From Malacoplasma sp. (GTDB lineage: Bacteria > Bacillota_I > Bacilli_A > Mycoplasmatales > Mycoplasmoidaceae), in assembly GCA_029258015.1 (NCBI GenBank), contig JARHZT010000074.1, positions 1 through 14,495 of the forward strand: a stretch of 14,495 nt of DNA, read 5' to 3'. The position numbers and the translations under genes were made by a program. Every line of letters starts with the position of its first letter. Position 1 is the first letter of the stretch. Under the pieces are notes generated by a model that worked only from the letters and a program-made list of their open reading frames with translations, did no database searches and had not been told where the DNA came from. Positions 1 to 7,495 of the stretch are shown here, piece after piece.

Positions 1-58
1 TTTGCTTAATGATCTTTAAAAAACTATTTATTGATATCTTTTCAAATTTATCACTCAT
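1..58 (-). CDS. Partial coiled-coil family protein, N-terminus only
   Basis: Only the first 19 codons lie in the window; the gene runs off the left edge. It starts at ATG 56-58 and begins MSDKFEKISINSF, against MRNKFEKISINSF in the complete neighbour at 163-549. The two differ only at residues 2 and 3 over the visible part. An AAAGGAG Shine-Dalgarno sequence sits at 76-82, with the same 17-nt spacing to the ATG as in the neighbour. It is therefore a second, tandem, same-strand copy of that family. The rest of the protein and its function cannot be judged. The copy call is secure; coding status rests on the near identity. Confidence 0.75.
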   Translation of the reverse strand, partial: MSDKFEKISINSFLKIIKQ

Positions 59-119
59 AAATATTTTACAAAAATCTCCTTTCTTATTAAAGAATTAAAA
101 ATATCTTCATAATATAAAA
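1..119. repeat. Direct repeat copy A (5' region of coiled-coil gene)
   Basis: This stretch matches 492-610 at an offset of 491 with only a handful of substitutions, for example at 32, 52-53 and 84, and no gaps. On the minus strand it holds the candidate -10 region, the leader, the AAAGGAG site and the first 19 codons of a coiled-coil family gene. The match continues to the left edge, so the true repeat may be longer. Similarity fades beyond about 120. Confidence 0.9.
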
Positions 120-142
120 AACAAAAATCTAAAAAATGTAAC

Positions 143-166
143 AAAAAAAGGGTAAAAACACCTTAA
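143..166 (-). terminator. Weak terminator after the coiled-coil gene
   Basis: Read on the minus strand, the stop codon of the 163-549 gene is followed by a short GGTG/TACC stem with a TTTT loop and then a run of seven T. The stem is very short and partly G-U, so it is a modest intrinsic terminator at best. Confidence 0.35.
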
Positions 167-549
167 ATTTTACTTAATTCATTTTTGATTGTTGGACATT
201 TTTTAATCAACTTAATGTCGTTTTCAATATTATCTATTCTTGAATTTAACCTATTTTCAACATCTTCAATCTTTTTGTTTAATCTATGCTCTACATCATC
301 AATCTTTTTATTTAATCTATATTCTACATCATAAATCTTTTTATTTACAGATTCAAATCCATCTTTTACTATTGTTGCTAATTGATTTAATGTCATTTTA
401 GTATCCTCCATATTTTGTTGATGATATGCATTAATAAGAATTTGGTCATACACATGATTTTGCTTCAAAACCTTGTACTCAATCTTAGCTTTTTGCTTAA
501 TGATCTTTAAAAAACTATTTATCGATATCTTTTCAAATTTATTTCTCAT
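163..549 (-). CDS. Small coiled-coil protein, lineage-specific family
   Basis: A 128-aa soluble, highly charged protein with no signal peptide or membrane segment. Residues 1-60 are basic and probably helical. From about residue 70 to 110 it consists of consecutive 11-residue units of the type KKIxDVExRLN, a hendecad pattern expected to form a long parallel coiled coil; the units are also repeated in the DNA. The layout resembles the Mycoplasma UPF0134/DUF16 coiled-coil proteins, but I see no clear sequence match and only suggest a similar architecture. A tandem copy begins at 58 on the same strand. The start is ATG 547-549; the AAAGGAG site at 567-573 is 17 nt away, unusually far, yet this spacing is kept in both copies. 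The gene is divergent from rnj. Function unknown; oligomerisation or scaffolding is inferred from the coil only. Confidence 0.8.
   Translation of the reverse strand: MRNKFEKISINSFLKIIKQKAKIEYKVLKQNHVYDQILINAYHQQNMEDTKMTLNQLATIVKDGFESVNKKIYDVEYRLNKKIDDVEHRLNKKIEDVENRLNSRIDNIENDIKLIKKCPTIKNELSKI
245..343. repeat. 33-bp tandem repeat, three units, inside coiled-coil gene
   Basis: Three consecutive 33-bp units at 245-277, 278-310 and 311-343 share most bases; units 278-310 and 311-343 differ at only a few positions. Each encodes one 11-aa coiled-coil segment. A more diverged unit is visible below 245. Because the unit is a multiple of three, changes in copy number would keep the reading frame and alter only the length of the coil. 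Confidence 0.8.
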
Positions 550-610
550 AAATATTTTACAAAAATCTCCTTTGTTATTAAAGAATTAAAAATATCTTCA
601 TAATATAAAA
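492..610. repeat. Direct repeat copy B (5' region of coiled-coil gene)
   Basis: Second copy of the 1-119 repeat. It covers the minus-strand start region of the 163-549 gene: the first 20 codons, the SD sequence at 567-573 and the upstream region out to the candidate -10 box. Confidence 0.9.
600..607 (-). promoter_or_regulatory. Candidate -10 region of the coiled-coil gene
   Basis: Minus-strand overlapping TATATT/TATTAT sequences lie about 30 nt upstream of the SD. The same sequence occurs at 109-116 in repeat copy A, so it is conserved between the paralogues. No convincing -35 box is visible. Confidence 0.4.
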
Positions 611-721
611 CACGATTTTCTTAAAAATGTTACATATTTATAAAAATTAATGAATTTAAAAAAACTATTAATACAGATAGTAAATAAATTTAAAAAAATT
701 ATTTAAATATAAATAGATTGT

Positions 722-727
722 TATAAT
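722..727 (+). promoter_or_regulatory. -10 box (TATAAT) of the ribonuclease J gene
   Basis: A perfect TATAAT about 100 nt before the rnj start codon. The -35 side is only AT-rich, which is normal for mollicutes. Initiation would be expected near 734, giving a leader of about 90 nt. Confidence 0.6.
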
Positions 728-736
728 AGAGAGGAA

Positions 737-776
737 TAACAATATTAAATAAACAATTTGTGTCTTAATATTGTTA
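737..776 (+). promoter_or_regulatory. Inverted repeat in the ribonuclease J leader
   Basis: A perfect 12-bp inverted repeat with arms 737-748 and 765-776 and a 16-nt loop. It begins only a few bases after the inferred transcription start. It has a single G-C pair, so as RNA it would be a weak stem. A run of five T follows at about 779-783, so an attenuator, a 5'-protecting stem or an operator are all possible. Confidence 0.5.
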
Positions 777-825
777 AGTTTTTGTATAAAAGCAACTGAT
801 TAAATAACAACAAAAAAGAGGAAAT

Positions 826-2787
826 ATGAATAACCAAATAAAAAAGTCTAAGAAGACTTCCAATTTTTTGGACAATAAAAGAAATGAAAATAAAACAAGT
901 TCTATTTCTAAAAAAAATCCAAAGAAAATAATTAGAAAAGAAGTCAAAGAAAACACAAAAATAGAAAATAAAAAAGATTTTTTAGAAAATAATGAAAAAA
1001 TACAACAAAATCAACCAAATAAAAATATGAATTTCGACATAAAAAAAATTCCATCAGAAGAAAAAGTTGATTACTTAGGATTTAAAAAATTCAAACAGAC
1101 AAATGAATTTAGAAATGAAAAAGATAAAACTTATATTTATGCTTTAGGTGGTTTAGGAGAAGTTGGGAAAAATTCTTATGTTATAGAACATAATAAAGAA
1201 ACAATAATGGTTGATTATGGTATTAAGTTTGCAAGTAGTGACCTACTTGGTATTAATGGTATAGTACCAAATTATGCTTATTATGTAGAAAATAAAAGAC
1301 CAATAGATCATTTATTCATAACTCATGGTCATGAAGATCACATAGGTGGATTACCTTACATAGTTAAAGGTGCTGATGTTAAAAGAATTTATGCTCCACC
1401 ATTAGCAGCTGAATTAATTAAAAGAAGACTTTCAGAGTTTAAAGAGATTAGCAATCTTCCAGAAATTATTGTTTTTGATGACAATTCCAAATTTAAAACT
1501 AAATATTTTGAAGTAGATTTTTTTAGAGTATGTCACTCAATTCCAGATTGTTTTGGTTTATTCATTAAAACTCCAGATGGTAATGTAATGAGTGCTGGTG
1601 ACTATAGATTTGACTTTGGTAAAGATACAGATGACACAAATATTCATAAAATAATTGAAATGTCTAATAGAAAAGTGGATGTGTTTTTAGCAGAATCAAC
1701 TAATAGTGATCAACCAGGTTTTAGTGAGACAGAAGATACAATTATAGATAACATTCATGTTTTAATTAAAAAAGCTAGAGGAAGAATATTTATAGCTACA
1801 TTTGCTTCAAATCTTGGAAGAATAGAAAAGATTATTGAAAGAGCAATAAATTGCAATAAGAAAATATGTATTATGGGTAGAAGTATGGAAGCTAATATTA
1901 AGACTTCTAGAAAACTTGGATACTTAAGATTGAATGAAACAGATTTTATATCTTCAAAAGAAGTTTCTAATCATAAAGATAATGAAGTTGTAGTTATTTT
2001 AACTGGATCACAAGGTGAAGAAATGGCTGCCTTAAATTTAATGTCAGAAAACAAATACCAAAAAATTTCTTTAAAACCATCAGACACAATAGTTATGTCA
2101 TCTAATCCAATTCCAGGTAATTTTTTAAGTGTTGATAATTTAATTAACAAATTATTTAAATGTGGTGTAAATGTAATACAACATACAAACAACTATAAAA
2201 TTCATGCATCTGGACATGCTACAAAACAAGAACAACAGTTAATGGTTAAGTTGATTAAACCTAAATATGTAGTTCCAATTCATGGGGAAGCAAAAATGCT
2301 TAAATCCATGAGACAAAATTGTGTAGAAATTGGATATGATAGAAAAAATATATTTTTATTAGCTAATGGATTAAAAGTAGAACTAAACAATCATGAATTA
2401 ATACCAACAGATCAATATATTGATGCAAGGCCTTTATATATTGATAGAAAAACATCTTCTCTTGGTATAAGTAATTTAATTGATGAAAGAAGAGTTTTAT
2501 CTGAAGAAGGTATTTTTCATGTACTTTTAATGATTGATTTTGAAAAGAAAAAATTGATTAAAAATCCAATGATAGCAACAAGAGGTTGTTTTTATGCTAA
2601 AGATGCATCAGCACTAGTATCAAAAATATCTTATGTTATCAAAGATGAAGTAGAAAAGATTTTAAAATCTGACAAGAAATTTGATAAATCAAAAATTGAT
2701 GAAATTATTACTAAAAATGTACGTTACTATACATGAAAAAACAAAAGAAAAAATCCTGTTGTAACAAATACAATTATTAGTAGTTAA
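826..2787 (+). CDS. rnj: Ribonuclease J
   Basis: Metallo-beta-lactamase/beta-CASP ribonuclease for mRNA turnover and rRNA maturation, combining 5'-3' exonuclease and endonuclease activity in the cytoplasm (family knowledge). The catalytic HGHEDH motif is at residues 167-172. H237, D259 in SAGDYRF, HASGHA at 460-465 and PIHGE at 484-488 complete the two-metal site and beta-CASP motifs. Residues 1 to about 95 are a Lys/Asn-rich, low-complexity extension absent from most homologues; the enzyme core starts near TYIYALGGLGEVGKN. The length of 653 aa exceeds the usual 550-600. The start ATG 826 has AGAGGA at 817-822. TGA at 2734 is read as Trp, adding 17 basic residues up to TAA 2785-2787; no other Trp codon occurs in the gene. 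A monocistronic transcript or readthrough into the MATE gene 35 nt downstream are both possible. Confidence 0.93.
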
Positions 2788-2808
2788 ATTTTAGTTTTTT
2801 CTTATAAT
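2781..2808 (+). promoter_or_regulatory. Candidate promoter of the MATE gene
   Basis: TATAAT at 2803-2808 with a weak TAGTTA 16 nt upstream. Transcription would start about 8 nt before the ATG at 2823, giving an almost leaderless mRNA. This fits the absence of a clear Shine-Dalgarno sequence there. Confidence 0.45.
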
Positions 2809-2822
2809 ATTATGGGTAATAT

Positions 2823-4334
2823 ATGAAAAATTTAAATACAGCAACAAAAAGGAATAACAAAGCATTAGAAAAATTCTTTGGTAGCAAAGAGTTTATTATT
2901 CTGATGTTTTCTCTTTTTATTCCATCAGCACTACAACAATTGATAACAACATCTGTAACTTATGTTGATACCTTTTTCATTGCAGGTTTTGCACCAGGGA
3001 ATATTTTCATTGATGGAGTTCATGAAACTATAGCTAATCCTGGTTCTATAGCAAAAACCTCGGTTGGGATAGCAACATCCGTTTATAATTTTCCTTTGAT
3101 GGTAATATTAGGGGTAGCATCAGGGATAGGATTGGTTACAGCACAATATTATGGTGCTCAAGATAAAAATAAGTTGCAACAAACTATTATTTATAAAATG
3201 ATTATAGGTCTTATATGTGTCCTACCTTTTGCTATTGTAATGATGGTTATGCCTGAACAAATAATTAGGGTAACAAGAAATACTTTTGGTGAATTAGAAG
3301 GTAATTCGAAATACATTAATGAAGCAGCTTCAACATATTTATTTTATTTAGGTCCTTCACTATTCATTACTATGTTAGTTTACACATACAGTTTTTCATT
3401 TAGAGAAATTGGAACACCGAAAATACCTTTAATAGCATCTATATGTTCAGTGTTTGCAAATATAATACTTGATCCATTATTAATTATTTTTGAAAAAGAT
3501 TTAAATGCTGCAGTTAGAAATATAGCTTTATCTACATTAGCATCTAGAACTATAGAGCTTATAGTTATGCTTACATACATCTATGTAAAAAAACAACAAT
3601 ATTTAATGATAACTAGTGTTAAATTAGATTGAAAAACATTTACTAATACAATGAAAAATTCATACTTGGCAATTCTTAATGATAGTTTATATGGGTTTGC
3701 TACTTTATTCTTAGTGATTTGTTTATTAGTTTATAGCGAATCATCACATGACGCATTTACAACAGTATCTATAATTATTCAGTTTACAACTGTTATCTTT
3801 CCAGGAATGGCAGCAACATGTGCGGTACTAGTTGGAAGTGAACTTGGAAATAACAACATAGCTCAAGCTAAAAGAAATAGTGTTTATTTAATTTTATGAG
3901 GATCAATAATCACGCTTGGATTTGCATTCATATTATTTATATTATCGCTATTCATAAATCCATTATTGTCGCCACCTCCTCCAACTGATGATCCGCTTAA
4001 TGATCCAATATATGGTCAATGAAAAGAAAATCAAATATTAGCATTACATGCAGAATGAATAATGATGCCTATTATATTTAGTCAAGGATTGTTCTCGATT
4101 CTTTATTATTCTATTAAAGCAGGCGGATCTAAATTTATTTTCTTTACAGATGGATTTGTGATGTCAATATGATGCATATTATTTGGTTCATTAATTTATA
4201 CAAAAACATTAAATCCAACTAATATATCTCCATTGATGCTTTTCTTCTTAGTTGAATTCAATCAAATAGCGAAAGCGATTTGTTCATTCATATTTTATAA
4301 GTGATCAAACTGAGCTCAAAATATTACTACATAG
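2823..4334 (+). CDS. MATE family efflux transporter
   Basis: A 503-aa polytopic membrane protein. Its first hydrophobic segment (about residues 25-45, IPSALQQLITTSVTYVDTFFIAG) shows the MATE signature of a helix followed by VD and a hydrophobic stretch. The two-fold pattern of about 12 helices and the GIGLVTAQYYGAQDK loop, with LVGSELGNNNIAQAK as its counterpart in the second half, support the family. MATE proteins export cationic compounds by Na+ or H+ antiport; the substrate is unknown. TGA is used as Trp at 3630, 3897, 4020, 4056 and elsewhere. A proline/aspartate-rich loop (PPPPTDDPLNDP) near the middle of the second half is unusual. The frame ends at TAG 4332-4334, but the same frame continues for 27 coding-like codons to TAA 4416-4418 (see findings). 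The start ATG 2823 follows only a weak GGGT. Confidence 0.9.
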
Positions 4335-4405
4335 ACATATGACCATTATTGAAATAGAAATAAAAAATTGATAAAATTAAAACCAAAGTGGAATGATAAT
4401 TGAAT

Positions 4406-4777
4406 ATGTATAGTGTAAAGTTTTGAATTTTAGAAGCAATCGTATTTTGCTTTTTTGTATTATGAATGTGCTTCATACTAAATTATTATGGTGCAATTGA
4501 TTTTGGAATTTCATTTTTACCAAAATTGGATTGAGATATAATTTATACAGAAGATGCATTTTCTAAGGTAGCGGGATTTGCTACTATAAAAGACATTGGA
4601 GCTACTTTAATAATTATTGGTAGTGGTGTCTTTATAACTTATATAGGTGCAATGATAAAAATGTTCATGTCAACAAGAATGTCTAAAATATTATTATTTT
4701 GATTAAATGTATCATTTATATCATTATCATTAATAGCTGTTACATTAGGTTCCTTATTTGTAACTTTAAACTTATAA
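4406..4777 (+). CDS. Small three-helix membrane protein, unknown
   Basis: A 123-aa hydrophobic protein read with TGA as Trp. Three predicted membrane helices lie at about residues 7-26, 64-87 and 95-121. A soluble stretch of about 35 residues (FLPKLDWDIIYTEDAFSKVA) between helices 1 and 2 is probably on one face of the membrane. The first ATG is at 4406, 71 nt after the MATE stop; only a distant GGA (about 4390) could act as SD. If the MATE frame is taken to TAA 4418 the two genes overlap by 13 nt, which would suggest translational coupling. I do not recognise the family; position next to an exporter suggests a membrane partner, but this is inference. The ORF is missed under the standard code because of four TGA codons. 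Confidence 0.7.
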
Positions 4778-4788
4778 TTTTATAAGTT
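4769..4788. repeat. Palindrome at the end of the small membrane protein gene
   Basis: A 9-bp inverted repeat (arms 4769-4777 and 4780-4788) with a 2-base centre includes the stop codon and lies just upstream of the tRNA promoter. No T-tract follows, so a terminator role is doubtful. Confidence 0.45.
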
Positions 4789-4792
4789 GTAG

Positions 4793-4798
4793 TATAAT
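4793..4798 (+). promoter_or_regulatory. -10 box (TATAAT) of the tRNA-His gene
   Basis: A perfect TATAAT 15 nt before the first base of the tRNA, with TTATAA at 4772-4777 as a poor -35 candidate (15-nt spacing). Its position fits a short tRNA 5' leader. Confidence 0.6.
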
Positions 4799-4813
4799 AT
4801 TAAGGTACTTTAT

Positions 4814-4890
4814 GGCGGTTATGGTGAAGCGGCTAACACACCTGACTGTGACTCAGGCATTCGCGGGTTCAATCCCCGTTAACCGCCCCA
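4814..4890 (+). tRNA. trnH: tRNA-His (GTG anticodon)
   Basis: A complete cloverleaf. The 7-bp acceptor stem is 4815-4821 paired with 4880-4886. The extra G at -1 (4814), the identity element of tRNA-His, is encoded and faces C73 (4887). The D stem is GTG/CAC, the anticodon stem CCTGA/TCAGG, and the loop CTGTGAC gives anticodon GTG at 4848-4850. The T arm GCGGG-TTCAATC-CCCGT closes with one G-U pair. The 3' CCA is encoded (4888-4890). It is a single gene with its own promoter and terminator. Confidence 0.97.
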
Positions 4891-4902
4891 TTTAAAAATT
4901 AC

Positions 4903-4945
4903 AAAAAATAGCATAAAATTTTCTTAATTTATGCTATTTTTTTTA
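4903..4945 (+). terminator. Intrinsic terminator of tRNA-His
   Basis: A 15-bp perfect stem (4903-4917 with 4928-4942), centred on TAGCATAAA/TTTATGCTA, a 10-nt loop and a continuing T run. It starts 12 nt after the CCA end. Confidence 0.9.
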
Positions 4946-4957
4946 TTCTATATCTTA

Positions 4958-4963
4958 TATAAT
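4958..4963 (+). promoter_or_regulatory. Candidate -10 box for the DUF402 operon
   Basis: A perfect TATAAT just after the tRNA terminator. A second candidate, TATAAA at 4988-4993, lies directly before AGAGGA. Which one is used decides whether the leader is about 65 or 35 nt long. Confidence 0.45.
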
Positions 4964-5002
4964 TTATTTATATAGTTTGATTAAACATATAAAGAGGATT
5001 AC

Positions 5003-5023
5003 AAGATAAGTTTTACTTATCTT
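5003..5023 (+). promoter_or_regulatory. Hairpin in the DUF402 gene leader
   Basis: A perfect 9-bp inverted repeat AAGATAAGT/ACTTATCTT around a TTT centre. It sits between an SD-like AGAGGA (4993-4998) and the start codon at 5036, so AGAGGA is too far from the ATG unless the stem shortens the distance. No long T run follows. It could be an operator or a translational control element. Confidence 0.5.
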
Positions 5024-5035
5024 ATTTAGGTATTT

Positions 5036-5584
5036 ATGAATATTAAGCAAAATAAAAAGATAATGATACACGCATACAAGCGTAATGGCTGGTTGTATCG
5101 TGTTTGAGAGTACCCTGAAGTACTTGAATGTAATGAAAAAATAGTTGTAGTTTCATTAATGAACTCAAAAGTTATAACTAATGAAAAAAACTCTAAGAGA
5201 AATTTCATCTCAAAGAATATTAAAAATTCTTTTTGATTCTTTTTTCCAGGCAAATGATACAATATTGTCGCTACAATTAATGCTAACAATGTTGTTAATT
5301 ATTATGTAAATATAGCTTCACCTTTTATTTATGAAGAAGAAGCGATTAAATATTTTGATTTTGATCTAGATATTAAAATGAAAAGTAACACACCAGCTGT
5401 TTATAAAATATTAGATAATGATGAATATAAAGAAAATAAAGTTGATTACAACTACGAAGATGAAGTAATCTTCAATTGTGAAAAAACATTAAAAATGTTT
5501 GAAAATGAAGAATTTAGACAAAAAATAATTAATTTTATTTCTCCAAAAATGCTAGCATTTTTATCTAAAAGAAGAAAAGGTTAA
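5036..5584 (+). CDS. DUF402 nucleoside tri/diphosphate phosphatase-like protein (NtdP/YgaC family)
   Basis: A 182-aa protein of the DUF402 fold. In Firmicutes this subfamily (B. subtilis YgaC, S. aureus SA1684) hydrolyses nucleoside di- and triphosphates with divalent metal (family knowledge). Diagnostic stretches are GWLYRVWEYPEVLE (residues 18-31), WYNIVATI (74-81), NIASPFIYEEEAIKYFDFDL (92-111) and YKILDNDEY. N92 and the acidic cluster D108, D110, D112 correspond to the conserved metal-binding positions. Three TGA codons give Trp, including the conserved Trp of RVW and WYN. An in-frame TAG at 5027-5029 makes ATG 5036 the first possible start; TTTAGG at 5025-5030 is a weak SD. The stop is 3 nt before the next ATG, so the two genes form an operon. 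Family assignment is strong; the exact substrate is not shown. Confidence 0.88.
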
Positions 5585-5587
5585 TTT

Positions 5588-6373
5588 ATGGAAAATAAAA
5601 AAGATGCAAAAGTTCTATCTCCTATTGAACAATATTATGAATCAATAATTGAAAAAGCTAATAGTTTAGTAGAACAAAAAAAATTAAATGAGGCATTAGC
5701 AATTTTAGAAGATGAATTAGATACCCCATATATCCCAAAAGAACAAGAAGAAATTCTTGAGGATTTAGCTAATTCTATAATGGCTGAAATGCAATATTTT
5801 AATGGATTAGATAAATACGAAAAAATGCAAAAAGAAGAACTTTTAGAAGCATCATTTTTAAAAGGTAATTTAGATAAAATGGCTTTTTCATTATATTGCG
5901 AAAGATATGGTGAAAATTTTTCAGATGAAGATAAGAAAATGTTTGAATATTATCTTTCTACTAAGAAAATGAAAAATGAAGATAAAGTCTTTTTGTTTTT
6001 AAAATTAATATTTCATAAAGTTGATAATAAAGTTTTGTATTACAACAAAATGCTTGATAAAGAATTTTTGCTAGATATTCAAAAAACTAAAATTTACAAT
6101 CAAATAGAATTGTATGTGGAATCTGAAAAAATAATTGAAGATTTAACTATAAAAGAACCTTCAATCTTAAAATATTGCAACTCATTATTGTGATCAATTT
6201 ATATTTATAACTTTCCACAAGTACCTGAATATGATGCTAAAAATTTAGCTTATTCTATTTTTGATTACATGATGAATTCATTAACTGGTAGTAAAACAGA
6301 TTCAAATAATCATATTTTTGAATATATTGAAAATATTATGAATCATTTTGAAAAAGAAAACCAAGAATATTAA
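5588..6373 (+). CDS. Helical-repeat protein, possibly DUF3196 (TPR-like)
   Basis: A 261-aa soluble, acidic, almost entirely helical protein. Residues 12-50 (YYESIIEKANSLVEQKKLNE, then ALAILEDELDTPYIP) have the look of a TPR helix pair followed by the PYIPK turn that I associate with DUF3196, the family of M. pneumoniae MPN330; I recall this from memory and rate it as probable. No catalytic motif is visible, so an adaptor role is inferred. The frame passes through TGA (Trp) at 6191 to TAA 6371-6373. ATG 5588 has AAAGG at 5576-5580 within the end of the DUF402 gene, and the 3-nt gap indicates co-transcription with it. The unit ends at a strong terminator directly after the stop. Confidence 0.82.
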
Positions 6374-6374
6374 T

Positions 6375-6433
6375 AATCAGAATTAATTTAAACATTTTCT
6401 TAATGTTTGAATGATTCTGATTTTTACTTTTTA
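6375..6433 (+). terminator. Two-part intrinsic terminator
   Basis: An outer 9-bp stem AATCAGAAT/ATTCTGATT (6375-6383 with 6414-6422) encloses an inner 7-bp stem AAACATT/AATGTTT (6390-6396 with 6402-6408). T runs follow from 6421. It starts 2 nt after the stop codon of the helical-repeat gene. Confidence 0.88.
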
Positions 6434-6439
6434 ATTATT

Positions 6440-6467
6440 TTGAATTAATATTCAAAAAATATATAAT
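6440..6467 (+). promoter_or_regulatory. Promoter of the DUF2156 gene
   Basis: TTGAAT at 6440-6445 and TATAAT at 6462-6467, spaced by 16 nt, form the best sigma-70-type promoter in the window. The -35 box lies within an 8-bp inverted repeat (6438-6445 with 6450-6457), which could be an operator. Transcription would start near 6474. Confidence 0.65.
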
Positions 6468-6496
6468 ATGTATTGAATAAAATCTTAAGGAACCTT

Positions 6497-7402
6497 ATGC
6501 TTTCTAAATCAATAGAAAAAATAAACATCAATAATTATCAAAAATTGCAAGATGCAATAAACAAAATTGATAACAGTTTTATGGTGTCTGCACTAAATTT
6601 ATATAATTGAAAATTTTATAATATTGATGTCTTTTTTAAAATTACTGATAAAGCAGTTTTTCTTTATTCACATTCAAATAATTTTCAAGACACATACATA
6701 TTTAGACCAATTATTTCAAAAGAAGATGAACCCAATATAAAAGACTTTTACATTGAATCTATTAATAATGTTAAAGATTTCATTAAAGGTTCTAAAAAAA
6801 TAAGACTAGCATCTCATTATGAAACAGATTTAAGTTTATTTGAAAATGCTGTTGAAGGTGATTCTTTTAATGCAGCATATATTTATAAAACAGAAAAACT
6901 TAAATATATGTCTGGTAAAAAGATGCAAAAGAAAAGAAACTTTGTAAATTTTTATACAAAGAACTATGAAGAAAAATCTAAATTAATTAAGTATGAAGAT
7001 AAGTACTACAATGATGTAATAGAATTTTGTATAAAAGAATCAATTAATCCTGAAACTTTAAAAGTTAGAGAAACTGAAATAAATAGTGCAAAAGAATTAA
7101 TCAAATTAAACCTAGATAATGCAATAGGTTCTATCTTGTTTTATGAAGATGAAATGGTTGGTTTCACATATGGATATATAATCAACAATAAATTTGAAAT
7201 TTTTATAGAAAAAGCTAATAGTAAATTAAAGGGAAGTTATCAATATCTTTTATCTCATAACTTGCAATTAAATGATGTAAATGTTGAATGAGTAGATAGA
7301 CAAGATGATATGAGTAGTGGTAATCTTGAAAAGTCAAAAAGAAGTTATTATCCTGAGATAATTTGAAAATTAATGTTTTTTCAAATAGACAACAATTTTT
7401 AG
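6497..7402 (+). CDS. DUF2156 (GNAT-like, phosphatidylglycerol lysyltransferase C-terminal type) protein
   Basis: A 301-aa soluble protein containing only the DUF2156 domain, a double-GNAT fold related to the catalytic part of MprF. Hallmarks are YIYKTEKLKYMSGKKMQKKR just before NFVNFY (to about residue 152), VGFTYGY (about 221-227), IEKANSKLKGSYQYL (237-251) and VDRQDDM followed by LEKSKRSYYPE (266-287). These match the family pattern of a GKK..KRN motif, an EKA...GAYQ motif and an NReeD..LRkaK.SY.P end. DUF2156 proteins are expected to move an acyl or aminoacyl group from CoA or tRNA; the acceptor here is unknown. The N-terminal flippase-like membrane domain of MprF is absent. ATG 6497 follows AAGGA at 6487-6491. 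The stop is TAG 7400-7402. The 93-nt gap to the next gene shows no clear terminator, so readthrough is possible. Confidence 0.87.
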
Positions 7403-7495
7403 AGTTTAAAAATAAAATTTGGGATATATTCAAAATTTAGTTAAAATTAAAGAATATATGTTGATTACAAATATGTTGTTTTCAGAAAGGTCTTC

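Noticed and set aside
245..343. Possible CRISPR array
   Set aside because: The 33-bp units are directly adjacent without spacers and are part of a coding coiled coil.
774..956. Minus-strand hydrophobic 60-aa ORF
   Set aside because: It is the reverse of the Lys/Asn-rich start of rnj; poly-A-rich codons read as Phe/Leu on the other strand.
5026..5289. Minus-strand 87-aa ORF with membrane-like ends
   Set aside because: It lies opposite the DUF402 gene, whose conserved motifs are on the plus strand.
6486..6497. Palindrome TAAGGAACCTTA over the SD of the DUF2156 gene
   Set aside because: The stem would be only 4 bp with a 4-nt loop, too weak to claim control of translation.
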